From Piscicola geometra (lineage: Eukaryota; Annelida; Clitellata; Hirudinida; Piscicolidae): a DNA stretch of 64,000 bases. Below, piece by piece: positions 33,477-44,053 of this stretch. Under the pieces are notes generated by a model. It was not told where the DNA came from, made no database searches, and worked only from the letters and a program-made list of their open reading frames with translations. How positions within the stretch are numbered: the first letter of the stretch is position 1; each line of letters opens with the position of its first letter. Location: assembly GCA_943735955.1 (NCBI GenBank), contig OX030958.1:1932493-1996492 (forward strand), written 5' to 3'. The translations under genes were made by a program, and so were the position numbers.

Positions 33477-34331
33477 ATGGTAAAACAAATGATTTTCAGA
33501 TTCGCTCTTCATGAAGTCATTAGTATTTTGGAAGATGAAAATGATTTTTTCTCAGCAAAAACAGTTCTAATAGTTCAAACGACAAATCACAATTTGAAAA
33601 CATGTCTTCCATCAGATTTATTAATTAATTTTTTTATGCAACAGTCATCAAGTTGATAACTTTACAGTATAGCTAGATTGTGTCCATGGTCGCTTTGTTC
33701 GCAGTAAATCCTGCGGTTTGCCAAAGGAACAAACCTGAAAGCATAAGTATAGCCTATACTCATTCTATCAGGCTATGTTCCTTTGGCAAACCGCAAGATG
33801 TACTGCGAACAAAGCGCGACCATGGACGCAATCTAGCTGTAAGCAATGCTATGACTGTCAACAGATTTTAATAATTATTAAGATATTTTCATCGCAATGA
33901 CAGAGAAAATTAATAAATTAGACAGAATGGCCAAATTGCGTCCCTTATCTGATGCTAGGAATGAAATATTTCACAAGTTTTAGCCCGATGAATGTCATTT
34001 GGCAATTGAAGAATCAATGGTGCCATATTATGGGAGGCATTCATCAAAAGAGTTTTTTCAGAGTGAAACCCATAAGGTTTGGGTATACAGTTTGGCGTCT
34101 AAATAATCGGCTTGGTTATTTGGTAAACCCATATCAAGGAGCCTCGGAAGAGTGCAACAGCGGTTTAGCACTTGGTGGATCGGTGGCATCCAAACTAATA
34201 AAATGATTTTATTGGTCAAATTGAAAATGGGCAAAAATGATGCAAGCAATGTGGAAAGAAAGTGCAGAAAAATGCCTTATATGTATTTAGATTTACATTT
34301 AGAGTGCTTCAGCATCTACCACGAATCATGA
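33477..34331 (+). pseudogene. piggyBac transposase remnant
   Basis: Starts with MVKQMIFRFALHEVISILED like copy 1, then loses frame. The block around 34010 gives L-A-I-E-E-S-M-V-P-Y-Y, again with Glu where the first catalytic Asp is expected. The end gives ECFSIYHES before the stop. It has a larger internal deletion than copy 1 and a local inverted duplication at 33671-33838. Confidence 0.82.
33671..33838. repeat. Inverted duplication inside piggyBac copy 2
   Basis: About 60 bases at 33671-33730 are the near-perfect inverse of 33777-33838, with a ~46-base loop. Both arms derive from the same part of the transposase gene (compare 1195-1260 in copy 1), so one arm was copied in reverse. Confidence 0.9.
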
Positions 34332-34505
34332 TTACCGTCAGTAGCAATGCATGGTGTTTTTTTAAGGACATTTTTTATTTTCATTATAACTTTTATTGTG
34401 TAAAATATTTCAGACTAATTTTTTAATTTTATTTTTTAGAATAATTTCTATAACAAAATGCAAAAAAATTAATTAATTCCTTTGATTCATGCATTAATGG
34501 GTTAA

Positions 34506-34902
34506 TGTAACATTTTTAAACCGTTAGTTTTGTTTCTTATCTGTCTGATTTTTTTTTTCATTTTTGTTGTTAAGGTGACATGTTAGAACGAAGTTGACAT
34601 GTACACAGAAATTTTATTCGAAGAAGTTTAAATATGAGTTTGGTTTTTGCTCTATAGATGTCGCTCTTGTATTTTTGTTTTTAAACTGTTGAACTGTAGA
34701 CTGTATATTATTTTAACTAATGTATGTTCTTTTTAGTCAAATCTTGAAATTTCCTTTAAGTAATCTTTTTGAATCAAGGATTATTGTTATTTTTGTGCTG
34801 TTAACAGGGATTGTGAATCAAATGTAAGTTTATACATTATAGTTAAATGTTAAAAAAATATAAGTTTAATTTTTTTTCAATATTAAATTGTACTTTTTTT
34901 AT
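34506..34902. other. AT-rich spacer downstream of the cadherin gene
   Basis: No coding frame or repeat recognised. Confidence 0.5.
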
Positions 34903-34908
34903 TTTATT
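34903..34908 (-). promoter_or_regulatory. Polyadenylation signal AATAAA of the cadherin gene
   Basis: AATAAA on the minus strand, 8 bases after the stop codon of the last exon, implying a very short 3' untranslated region. AATAAA is frequent by chance in such AT-rich DNA. Confidence 0.45.
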
Positions 34909-34916
34909 AAATTAAT

Positions 34917-35366
34917 TTAACAGTTGTTTATATTTTTGTAACTTGGGCACGTTGCAGCAAGATCCTTGATATTTATTGTGACGCATTCAGATTCTCGCTT
35001 GCTTTTTCCAATGACACCTTCACTGACGTTAGCTGACATCTTCATGGCTTTCTTATGAGCGTTGCTGCAGTCAAGCCTATTTTCGTTAGGACTGATAACG
35101 TAACTCTGGGTTTTTTGAACTTTAGAATTGTTGAGCACTGTTTGGTTGTTGACATGCCTGCCTTCGTGAGGAACGTGGAGTTGAGAAGAAATGTTGCGGT
35201 TGTTGAAACATTTTACATTTAAAAGATTATTGTCACCTAAACCTATATTGTTTCTTTTTTTACCGATTACTGTGTTGTTGACATGATGAGAGCATTTTTC
35301 AACTTGTTTATTGCTTTTTATTTTTACATTTTTGTTTTGATTACATTTTTTCATTTGCCTTTTTGT
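34917..35366 (-). CDS. Cadherin gene, terminal exon (cytoplasmic tail)
   Basis: A 450-base frame ending in TAA and opening after the acceptor CTTTTACAG. It reads TKRQMKKCNQNKNVKIK and continues for 149 residues, basic, Asn/Lys-rich, with no known domain, ending YKNINNC. Joined to the previous exon through the donor CAA|GTAAGT at 37594/37593 the frame is kept in phase 0, giving ...FFSSDRQ-TKRQMKK. Base composition is richer in G+C than the flanks, as in the other exons. AATAAA follows the stop. It has no homologue I can name; assignment to this gene rests on strand, splice sites and phase, and an unseen exon between the two cannot be excluded. Confidence 0.62.
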   Translation of the reverse strand, partial: TKRQMKKCNQNKNVKIKSNKQVEKCSHHVNNTVIGKKRNNIGLGDNNLLNVKCFNNRNISSQLHVPHEGRHVNNQTVLNNSKVQKTQSYVISPNENRLDCSNAHKKAMKMSANVSEGVIGKSKRESECVTINIKDLAATCPSYKNINNC

Positions 35367-35422
35367 CTGTAAAAGTTATTTGATTTAGAAATTTATTTGA
35401 ATAAATATATTAAATATCGAAA

Positions 35423-36320
35423 AATGCTCGTTCTTACCTACTAAGATATGGCGACCGGTTTCGGCTGATGCCTTTCTCAAGCCTAAGTAGAGTAAGAACG
35501 AGCGGTATAATGAAATTTTTCGATATTTAATACGGCTGATAGAGTTCAATACAGTCACAACCTACAAGACAAATATAAACACGATGACATACACACAATA
35601 CTAACTCAAAGATCAACTAATCATAAAATACCCATCTACAGTTCACCATCAAAGAACAGATATCACAATACAATATTAACAATCACACCACATCGATATG
35701 ATGACTTACAAACACAACAACTAGACTACTATCAAAACCAACCCAACACCACATTAAAACTAATAGTCAAATCGAATTGATGCGACTAAAGACTAAGAAG
35801 ATGAAATGTCAAACGCTAGAGATGCAGCAAGAAACTCACACCCGAACTATCGATACAAACACACATACTTATACAAACATGCACGTTGATAAAAAGAGAT
35901 TATCATTACAAGGATAACCAAAAAAGATACTTTCAGAAACTCACACTCCACACGATAGAAACTATACACACACAAAAACACATACATTGAGAAACAGACA
36001 AGAGATGTATCCTAACCGAAAAAGATACTTTCAAAAACTCACACCCCACACGATAAAAACTATACACACACAAAAACACATACATTGAGAAACAGACAAG
36101 AGATATCCTACACACAATAAAACCCCACCAATTAATGAAATACAGAGATATACTTTAAATATACATTTTGAAGACATGTTTGACACTAGATAAACTCAAG
36201 ATGACACGTATATAGAGACACAAACAACCCACCACCTCACAGATGGACACATACTTAACACAAACATAAAGGCATCAGCCGAAACCGGTCGCCACATCTT
36301 AGTAGGTAAGAACTAGCATT
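35423..36320. mobile_element. MITE with ~54-bp inverted ends, in a cadherin intron
   Basis: Bases 35423-35476 and 36267-36320 are inverse copies with about three mismatches, sharing GGCGACCGGTTTCGGCTGAT. The left end is followed by a second partial inverse copy (35492-35529) that could pair with it. The interior is A- and C-rich with a 98-bp tandem duplication and no coding frame. No target duplication is evident. Confidence 0.78.
35921..36114. repeat. 98-bp tandem duplication inside the MITE
   Basis: AAAAAGATACTTTC starts at 35921 and again at 36019. The two units match nearly base for base and both contain ACTATACACACACAAAAACA. Confidence 0.88.
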
Positions 36321-37593
36321 ATTCTACAGCAGACCAGCTCACCAACATCCTTCACCAGCCAACAGATCTTTCCTCCCACACCAAACATCCAACCACGGAC
36401 TCTATTGGTACTGCGCCATTACTTTAAAACCTCTCAAAGGTATTAATATAATACTCTCATCTAAGCAAGCTCAATCCGGAAAAGATTAATTTCATAAAGG
36501 ACGGTATTAAAGTTTTATTGATTTTTGTATTGTGAAAAACGCTCGTTTTGTAGTGAAAATAATAATACACGATAAAGCAGGCTCCTTTGGTTCGACATGA
36601 GTCATTCCACTTCTCCAAAGCTAGGGGTTTTTAATGTATTTCATTAATTTTTCTTGTTCGTGCTCTCATTTATTTGGTTGTTTGTTTTTTTGTTCAGTAG
36701 TTTTTTAAACTTTTAAAAGATCTGCTCAACTATGAATTTATTATACTTATCTTTATATTGCACACGATAAATCCTCAGGTTAAATTTTTGAATTTATAAT
36801 AATATTATAGAAAGATAAAAGCTAAATCTATTAAAAAAAAATTTCCATTGTTTACAATTATACGGATACAGTAATTATAAAATTTTATCCTCTCTTTGAA
36901 AAAAACTGTTTTCTTATTTCAAATGAATTATTGTATTTTTGCCTTCATTCTGGCCTGTATTAGCATGATATAGGCTGCATTCATAATGCACCTAACAACG
37001 AACAAATGCTCGTTTGACAACTTATCGATGGCTTCTGCTTTTATACTTTTTATACATTTCAAGATAGATTCGATGAAATGTTCTTAAAAAGAAAATCTTG
37101 CATTGAAAGAGAAAATGTTCGTAATATAAGGTTCCATAGGGAAATGTCAGATTTGAGAAAAAAAGATTTAAATGACATTTCTATTCAAAAGATAATATTC
37201 TAAAAATTTGAAATATGAAATTATATATTTAAACTAATTTTTTTAATTGTTTCTAAAAGAAGTAAGAGATAAACATTATCAAACCAGATAATTTATTACT
37301 TAGTGATTATACATGTGAATAAGTTAATTATTTAGTATTAATATTGTGAAGCTTCTTTCATGACTAGAAAACATTGGGGAAAAAATTATAAATCAACGTG
37401 TTTTTGAGAATCTATAGCGGCCTCTCAAATGCTACACGGCCGCAGTACTGCAATAAAGTCGTCTTGTAACTCACGTAAGTTTACATCTTACAGATAAAAT
37501 TATATTTTATAGCCCATAATTTTAAAAGTCTTTCAAAAGAATTCTGTTGTCTATAAGGGCATGAAACATGAAGACACCACCACTTTGACTTAC
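36321..37593. other. Cadherin intron, nothing further recognised
   Basis: AT-rich intron sequence. Only the last part (37522-37593) is an open extension of the upstream exon. Confidence 0.5.
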
Positions 37594-38505
37594 TTGACGG
37601 TCAGATGAGAAGAAACTTCTTGAGGCAGTTGAGACCTCTTCCGATCGAAAATTTTTATGTCTTTTGCAGAGGCGCTTGTTTTTTGACTTCACCTTGCTTT
37701 CAGCCCCTTTCACTTTGTTTCCACTGTTTTTAGTTTTAACTTCTTTTTCACGTTTTTCTTTAGTTTTTTGAGATCTTACCAGAAACAAAATGGCTGCCAC
37801 CAAGATCACAGACAAGATGGATGACGTCACTGCTACAAAGATGACGATGGACAAGCTGCTGAAGTAGTTGTTGTCATCGTGGTCAGAACTACGAAGCGTG
37901 TCAAAGAAGGTTTGAGCGGAGGTGTTGAAGATGAGAATGAGGGTGGCGTTGGTGCTTCTTACCGGATGTTCGCCATCTTGAACTGTCACTCGGAACTTGT
38001 AATGACTTCCATCAGTAGCCTGAATGTCACGTCTTGCCATGACAACGCCAGAAGTGGTATCAATTCTAAAGTAATTGGATTCTTCGGAGCAGTAAGTTAT
38101 AGCTGGAAAATAATCATTGTCTATAGCAACCACCCTTGTGACGTTGCTGCCAGCCAAGAGATGGGTGGGTACATGAACCGTGTGGTTAGAGTGGAAAGGG
38201 GGAAAGATAATGATGGGTGAATTGTCGTTCACGTCCTCTATTTCAACCACAACTCCGGCACTTGCACACTCTTTTTCAGTGTCTCTCATTGGACAAGCGT
38301 ACACCACCATTCTGTACACTTCGAGCACTTCTCGGTCTAGGGACATGGTAGACGAAAGCACGCCTGAGGAATCAATCTCGAATGGGAAGGCGTTTCGAAT
38401 TTCGAACCTGATGCCGTTGTATGGTGGAAGGTCCAAGTCGGCAGCATTCACCTGTGCATAAAAGTGATCACGTGTGAGATTAATTCGTGTGATCAAGTAG
38501 TTTAC
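37594..38505 (-). CDS. Cadherin gene, exon with last repeats, membrane helix and tail start
   Basis: 304 codons between the acceptor TGTTTGCAG and the donor CAA|GTAAGT, phase 0 at both sides. It completes one cadherin repeat (SGVLSS, SLDRE, then the calcium linker DVNDNSP at about residues 91-97 of the exon). A further, more diverged repeat follows (FRIDTTSGVVMARRD). Next comes a short stalk, a membrane helix at about residues 219-243 (IVIFVAVTSSILSVILVAAI) and a strongly basic juxtamembrane tail. Cadherins of this type mediate calcium-dependent cell-cell contact at the plasma membrane. If the donor is not used, 23 more residues follow to a stop at 37522. Confidence 0.88.
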
Positions 38506-40702
38506 CTGCAAACACCTGGTTACTAAGTAATTAACATTTTGATGTAATGAGTATTTTTTGAAGTCGATTTGAATTTACGAGAAGTGCATCTTGATATTAT
38601 ACAAAAATTTATAAACCTTAATGAGATAAGATTAGAAGAAGATAAAACATTTAAGCTTTCAAATTATGAAAATGTGTGTATATTTATTTAAAAACCATAA
38701 AATGTGAGAAAAGTAAATACTTGCCATTTGTTAATTATCAATCTTTAAATTAATTTTTTTTAAATTGATTTATAAATTAAATAACAAAATGAGTAAAAAA
38801 ATCAAATAATAGAAACTTGAACAATGAATCAAACATAAAATAAACTATGTAAAATCTAAAAAAAAGCACTAATTTGCTGAGAAAGCAAAAAGAGGCTTCA
38901 CAATATTTAGAAGCCTAATAGTAAATATAACATAAAAATAATAAGAAAATAATGTTGATAACAATAAAAACAACAGTTTTATAAAAATATTACAAAAAAG
39001 GATAAACAATTTGGTATGTTGAAGTTTAGAAAAAATAATTTAAAAAATCAAAAGTATTTTTATATGAAAAAAAAATTATTTACAAAATTGGCTAAACTTC
39101 GAAACTATATGAAAAAAAATCATCATCAAAGGAAGAGACGTCCTGTTTTAATCTCATGGGCATGGTTGTTGGTTCTGTGCCCGAAGTAAGAGATGCCGTG
39201 GAGTTTAACAAAATATTTAGATTCAAAGAATGTATCTTGCGTTCTGATTCGACGTTAAATGTCCAGGTCTCACATTCGTGAAAAATCTGTAATTCTCTTT
39301 TGTGCTGAGCACAAGTGACTAGAAGAGTTTGTATCTAACAAAGAATCTGGTGGACACAATATAAGAACGAATGTCACACAAATAAATAACTGTTTCTCTG
39401 CCAGTATACTTTTAGCTGATTTAAAATTAATTTGATTTTTTGAACTTAAATATGGCAGTAGTTTTTTCATAAGAGCTCGAATTTTTGAAGTATAGTATTT
39501 TAATCCTTTGTATTCTAATTTACTTTTTATTAAATATAAAGAAACAAAAAGAACTCTTCCTAATAATTTGCATTGAAAGTATAAAAATATTTTTTTATGT
39601 ATTTTTAAAACAAATAAAATAATAAACAGGATTAAACTGAGTTTTAAACTGTCAATAAAGAGTTGAAGACATGAGCGAATATCTTCCCTGTGAAATGAAT
39701 TTTTTCTAAACAGTTTTTCAGTTTTCTTTTTTTTCCAGTTTTTTTTAAATACAAACAATAAAAAGTTCATGAAATAAAGCTATATTATAAATATTTTTTG
39801 TTTTTGGAATCATTGCTAGATAAGTTTAAAAGTTTTTGATAAATTCATATAAAATAATTCCAAAATATTTGAATGTTTTTCATTGTATTAAATAATTTGA
39901 AGTTTAACACAAACTTGCATTCAAAATAATAAATAAAAACTTCGAAAATTCATTTCTTAAACAATGAAATTCAGACAAAGAATGAAAGTCTTTTGCTATG
40001 ACTGCATCTGAACCTCAGAATCCTTGGCCTCTCCTAAGCGTGTTCTTTTTGTTCAAATTAGTAAAAAGAGGCAAATGGGTTAAAACTGTGAGTTATGCGG
40101 ACCGAATAAATAAAAATAAGTTCGCATAAGACAGTTCATCAAAAAAACTCACCAATCCAAGTTAATGTAGTTTGAAAACATAATCAAGACAGGTTCATAT
40201 TTTAAATTACACATGCTTCTGAAAGCATCCGTTTTTCGGAATTTTATTCTCTCTCAGTCAAAAAAGCATGCCAGCAAATCAGGGCTAAGACTTTTGACAT
40301 TGTTTAGTTTTTATGGGCAAATACATCTTACGTTCCAAGAAATCATCTTTGTCAAATGAAAATTTCTAAATTCTACTTTTCATTGAAAGGAACATGCATG
40401 CATTTTTTGATCTAGTTTTGTCATTTTCTTTGCAAAAATTATTTTCCCCTCTAATAAAATAAGCGTTTCAACATTCAAATGTACTTTCCGTTGGGTAAAA
40501 AAGAATTAACAGCTTAAGGGTAGGGGAGGGCATAAGTAGGCAAAAAATCGAAAAATTGGAAATTCGTTACGTCCATTTGGAATATGGTTCAATAGGTTAT
40601 TTCATAAATATTTAATATTAGAAGTTGGTACTTTTGATGAAAACCCCTCCCCCCCCACACCCAAACAACTAAATCGAAGATTTAGGCTTAAGCCTCAACG
40701 TT
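38506..40702. other. Cadherin intron, AT-rich, with an RTE-like remnant
   Basis: On the minus strand at about 39365-39110 frames of a post-catalytic RTE-like LINE can be read (LLYGCETWT-like and FGHRTNNHAHEIKTGRL). The rest shows nothing I can support. C-runs occur at about 40650. Confidence 0.45.
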
Positions 40703-41959
40703 TTCAAGTAAAAAGAAATCATTAGATAATTTAGTTTATTCAAATTTTACGATAATAAGTGTACTAAATATAATAATTTAAATAAAATTATATTATAAAT
40801 ATTTGTGCCGCCCACACTACACTGGGCTTCAACAGGGGCATGAATAAAGTTATGCAATTGGTTGAAACGGATATAAAGATGTATCAGGTTTTACAAGGTT
40901 TTTATAATGGATATAAACGTTTATAGAAAAAATAAAAGTGTAGTTGGACATGTACTTGACATGTGTCTTCAGCTGGTGGCTCCCGAGTTGAGCCAAACCC
41001 TGGAACCGATTCAATGAGTTTCTTCTCTACCTTGAGCAAAGAATGGTATCCAGTGAGCTGTTTTTTTTACAAGAACAACAAGTTTGTGTTTATTCCAAGA
41101 CAACAAGTTTGAGTTTATTCCAAGACAACAATTCTTATTTACCACATTAATGATCTCACTGAGTTCTCAAGCCAGAACCCACAGATAAACAATCGCCTAG
41201 CCTGACTAGTCAGAGAAGTTATGGAACCTCCCTATTTCTAGTTGTTCTGGTGGTGATTTTTGGCTTGGATGTGCATTTGGTGTCAGAAGCAGCAGTCGAG
41301 CACTTGGTGTAAGTCTATAAGTTAATTTCTTTTATGCAGCCTCATCTCAAGACGGTTTTAGATAGGCAAAAGAGAAACTAGGACATTGATGAAGAGCCTT
41401 ACCTATGGAGTAGCCAATCAGTGATCAGGCTTCTGAAATCGATAAAAATCTCGTTCACAACCTTGGAATAAAAAATCAGTGTGGTAAAGTGAACCAGACA
41501 CTAAAAAACTAGTAAATTGAATGCAGACAGTAGATCCATCATCCCAGGGGCGGCGATCTGCGGAAAATCTTGGGGGGGTCCTCCCCAGGGTTGAAATCGA
41601 AAAACCAGTATCGACCAATACAGTAAAAGCGATACTATTTAGTATTGTTTGCTGTAGTGCAAATTATTTTTGTATCGACTATTCATATTTCTATCACCAA
41701 ACATTTTAAAAAAGTTTGATACTTAATAAAAATACTTTTCTATTGCTACTATGAGCGATTTGATGAAAAACAATAGCGATTTCAGTACCTTTTATTATTT
41801 GTCATCTATATAAATTCAATTACAACTAGCCATCAAGCCATCAAATAAATGTTATAACATCTTCTTTTACATTCATTTCTGATTCAAATACTTTACAAAA
41901 ATTACAAATAGATTAAAATTTGTCAAAGTTATAAACAAATATACATTGGGAGGTTGTTT

Positions 41960-42592
41960 TTATAACTTAGATAACATAAAATACCCTCTCTGTCTGTCCT
42001 CCTGCCCTCTCCCTACAGCTCGTTTACTCCAATTTCCAAAAAAACCCCTTCGAATGTGTGAACGACTAGCAAATTCTTCTGCTAGTTTTTTCAAATTCAG
42101 ACTGTAAAGTATATCCTGATGTCCATGACAAACGGTCAGTGAATTCAAGCGAGGCTGTGTCATAGGTGCACGCAACCAAGTCTTATGACGCCGCAAAGCA
42201 CTAAAAGAGATTTCTGCAGTACATGACGTTATTGGACACACAAGTATCAACTTGATCAATCTTTCAACCTAAGGAAACAGAGCTCTGACTTCCGGGATCA
42301 TAGCTTACTTTATTTTTTTCGTTTGTGCTAAAGTTCTGTATTCATTCTGGTCTTTAAACATAGCTAACTGTGAACAAAGACTAGTTGCGTTTAACTCACG
42401 ATACTGCTTGCTAATATCATGCTTCACTTCACCAGTTAGCAACATTTTCTCCAGCTGCAAGTATGAACGCAAACCAGGAGAATCTCGATTATACCTTTTT
42501 GTGAGTTGCATGATTGCAATGTCTATGACAGCGTAATAAGCTGCTTGATAATGTTCCTCTGGTGTTGTTGCTTTTGCTTTTGTTACAATAAT
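41960..42592 (-). pseudogene. hAT transposase, C-terminal part, copy 2
   Basis: Same protein as at 19250-19803: TTPEEHYQAAYYAVIDIAIM, QLTKRYNRDSPGL, then CPITSCTAEISFSALRRHKTW and LNSLTVCHGHQDIL. It shares the in-frame TAG in F-P-stop-V-E-R-L and has an extra frameshift near 42305. The upstream part is replaced by LINE-B at about 42593. Confidence 0.82.
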
Positions 42593-43240
42593 TTTTATTT
42601 ATTTATTTATTATTATTTTTTATAGTCTTTATTGATCACGGTTTGACAGACGCAGGCCATGTTACATGTTGTATAAGATACTAGATAATAGTAGATAATT
42701 ATAGGATACTGAGGCTAATGATAATGGTTTAAAAAAATTACTACAAGACAAAGGATATGGTGAATAGGTAATAATTAAGTAGATAAATAAGTAATAAGAA
42801 TCAGAGATGATAATATAAATATAAATGTAAATTATAGAATTTGATATTTAAGAAGACGAGGGAGGAATGTTTTACTTTCAAGCGTAGTATATATAGGGGT
42901 ATCAAAATTATGTTTACGGGGTCTTAAGTTATGAGTAGATTTTTTAAGGGGGGGTAAGAAATGGTGAAGAACGTGGTCAGAGTTAGTAGATATTTTAAAG
43001 AATAGTTTGGTCTCTAAATTGGTAAACATAGAAGTGATAGATGGGTAGAGAGAGGGAAGGAAGTTAAGTCTTATGAGTTTATTAATTAGGGGCTGGAGTT
43101 GCTTAATGTGAGGCTAATTAGCAAAACCAGACCAAGAAGGAGCTGCATACTTAAGGTGAGAGATGATGAGGGACTCAGTGATGTCAAAGAGTTTGGCACC
43201 AAAGAGTCCATGGGAACGGATTGTTTTGATGGCCCCTATG
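42593..43240 (-). pseudogene. LINE-B, C-terminal part and 3' end
   Basis: Minus-strand frames read GLFGAKLFDITESLIISHL, KYAAPSWSGF, an in-frame stop, then LINKLIRLNFLPSLYP and NLRPRKHNFDTPIYT to the stop at 42832. This is the tail end of a LINE reverse transcriptase. The 3' end contains GTAACATGGCCTGCGTCTGT (42655-42675) and closes in AATAA repeats. The same phrase forms the tail of SINE-B. Confidence 0.68.
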
Positions 43241-43996
43241 CATCATCCTATAAAAGAGCCAGCAGCCTAGAGATGGACAGATCCCGTCTTTCGGAGGCTT
43301 CAAAGCAAAAAACAGTCAGAACTTAACTAGAGTAAAAGAAAAAAAGCAAAGTCTTAAAAAAAGGGTAAAAAAAATGAAAAGTTTAAAAAAAAGAAAGTTA
43401 AAAAAAAGTTTTTAAAAAAAGCTAAAATTTAAAAAAATCTGTTTTATAGAAAAAAGCGAAAAAGACTTGAACCTTTATGTCTGTTGAAAAAAAAAATCCT
43501 TTCACTGAAAATAAAAAAGTTTAAACATTTTTTAATAAATGAAAGTATCAACCAAGAGAGATTTAAATATAAATAAAATAAAAAAGTTGTAAAAAGTTCA
43601 CAAAAATGTGTTTTTCTAGTGAATAAAAGGTTTAACATAATCCATTTTGTTTGTTTTTTGTTCAATCGTGGGTGGGGGGTTTATTTTTGACAAACATTTT
43701 TGCGTCAAACTTCTTGTTATGTTAGTGTTAATCATGACTTAAGTGGACGTTTTGAAATTTTGAAATCGATGATTATGCTTTCTCCTATTAACGGTTAACG
43801 AAGTTCACCTTTATGGTTAACAGATTAACGATTAACAACGATAGAAAATATTGCTTTTAAAGTTTTTTTCTGTATAATCCTTTTTTTTCCTGCTTCACTT
43901 TTGGTTCAAAAGATATATGAAAAATAAAAATAACTTTCAGAATCTATTGATATTTTATTCATTGAACAGCTCAGTAGTTATTTAAACTCAGCTTAC

Positions 43997-44053
43997 CTTT
44001 CCCGCTTCTGTTCCAAGAGGCATGTTTTCTTGAAGTTTGAAGTGGAACTGTGG
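43997..44053 (-). CDS. Cadherin gene, 57-base exon
   Basis: Nineteen codons, PQFHFKLQENMPLGTEAGK, between acceptor TTTTCTCAG and donor AAG|GTAAGC. This is the typical first strand of a cadherin repeat (P-x-F ... E-N-x-P-x-G-T). It directly follows the V-D-D-V-D-D-E calcium linker that ends the previous exon, in phase 0 on both sides. The exon lies between introns of about 12.1 and 5.5 kb. It was too short to show as an ORF; the evidence is splice sites, phase and motif order. Confidence 0.82.

Larger units (their letters stand above)
33080..34501 (+). mobile_element. piggyBac element, copy 2, degenerate
   Basis: 13-bp ends CCCATTAATGCAT and its complement, flanked by TTAA at 33076-33079 and 34502-34505. 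It is 1,422 bp and the same family as copy 1 at 449-2138, in opposite orientation. The palindromic GTCCTT...AAGGAC motif is again next to the left end and both edges of the coding region, though mutated at two sites. Confidence 0.9.
41545..43240 (-). mobile_element. hAT element copy 2 containing a LINE, 8-bp duplication
   Basis: A perfect 8-bp repeat CATCATCC lies at 41537-41544 and 43241-43248, exactly where R1 is interrupted. The left terminus CAGGGGCGGCGATCTGCGG is a clear hAT end. The right terminus, from outside CATAGGGGCC, is weaker and runs almost at once into LINE-B sequence. Most of the hAT 5' part is therefore gone. Confidence 0.72.
40703..43780. repeat. Dispersed repeat R1, copy 2 (split by 41545-43240)
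   Basis: Bases 40703-41544 and 43249-43780 are homologous to 1-238 plus 2578-3600, in the same orientation. The two parts meet at CATCATCC, which is duplicated around the hAT/LINE insertion. Like copy 1 it is not coding. Confidence 0.65.

Noticed and set aside
37879..38461. Plus-strand ORFs across the cadherin exon
   Set aside because: Antisense shadows; the minus strand has cadherin motifs, a membrane helix and splice sites.
39270..39770. 166-codon minus-strand ORF, Lys/Leu/Phe-rich
   Set aside because: AT-rich composition without domain or splice support; its end overlaps a different frame of a decayed LINE.
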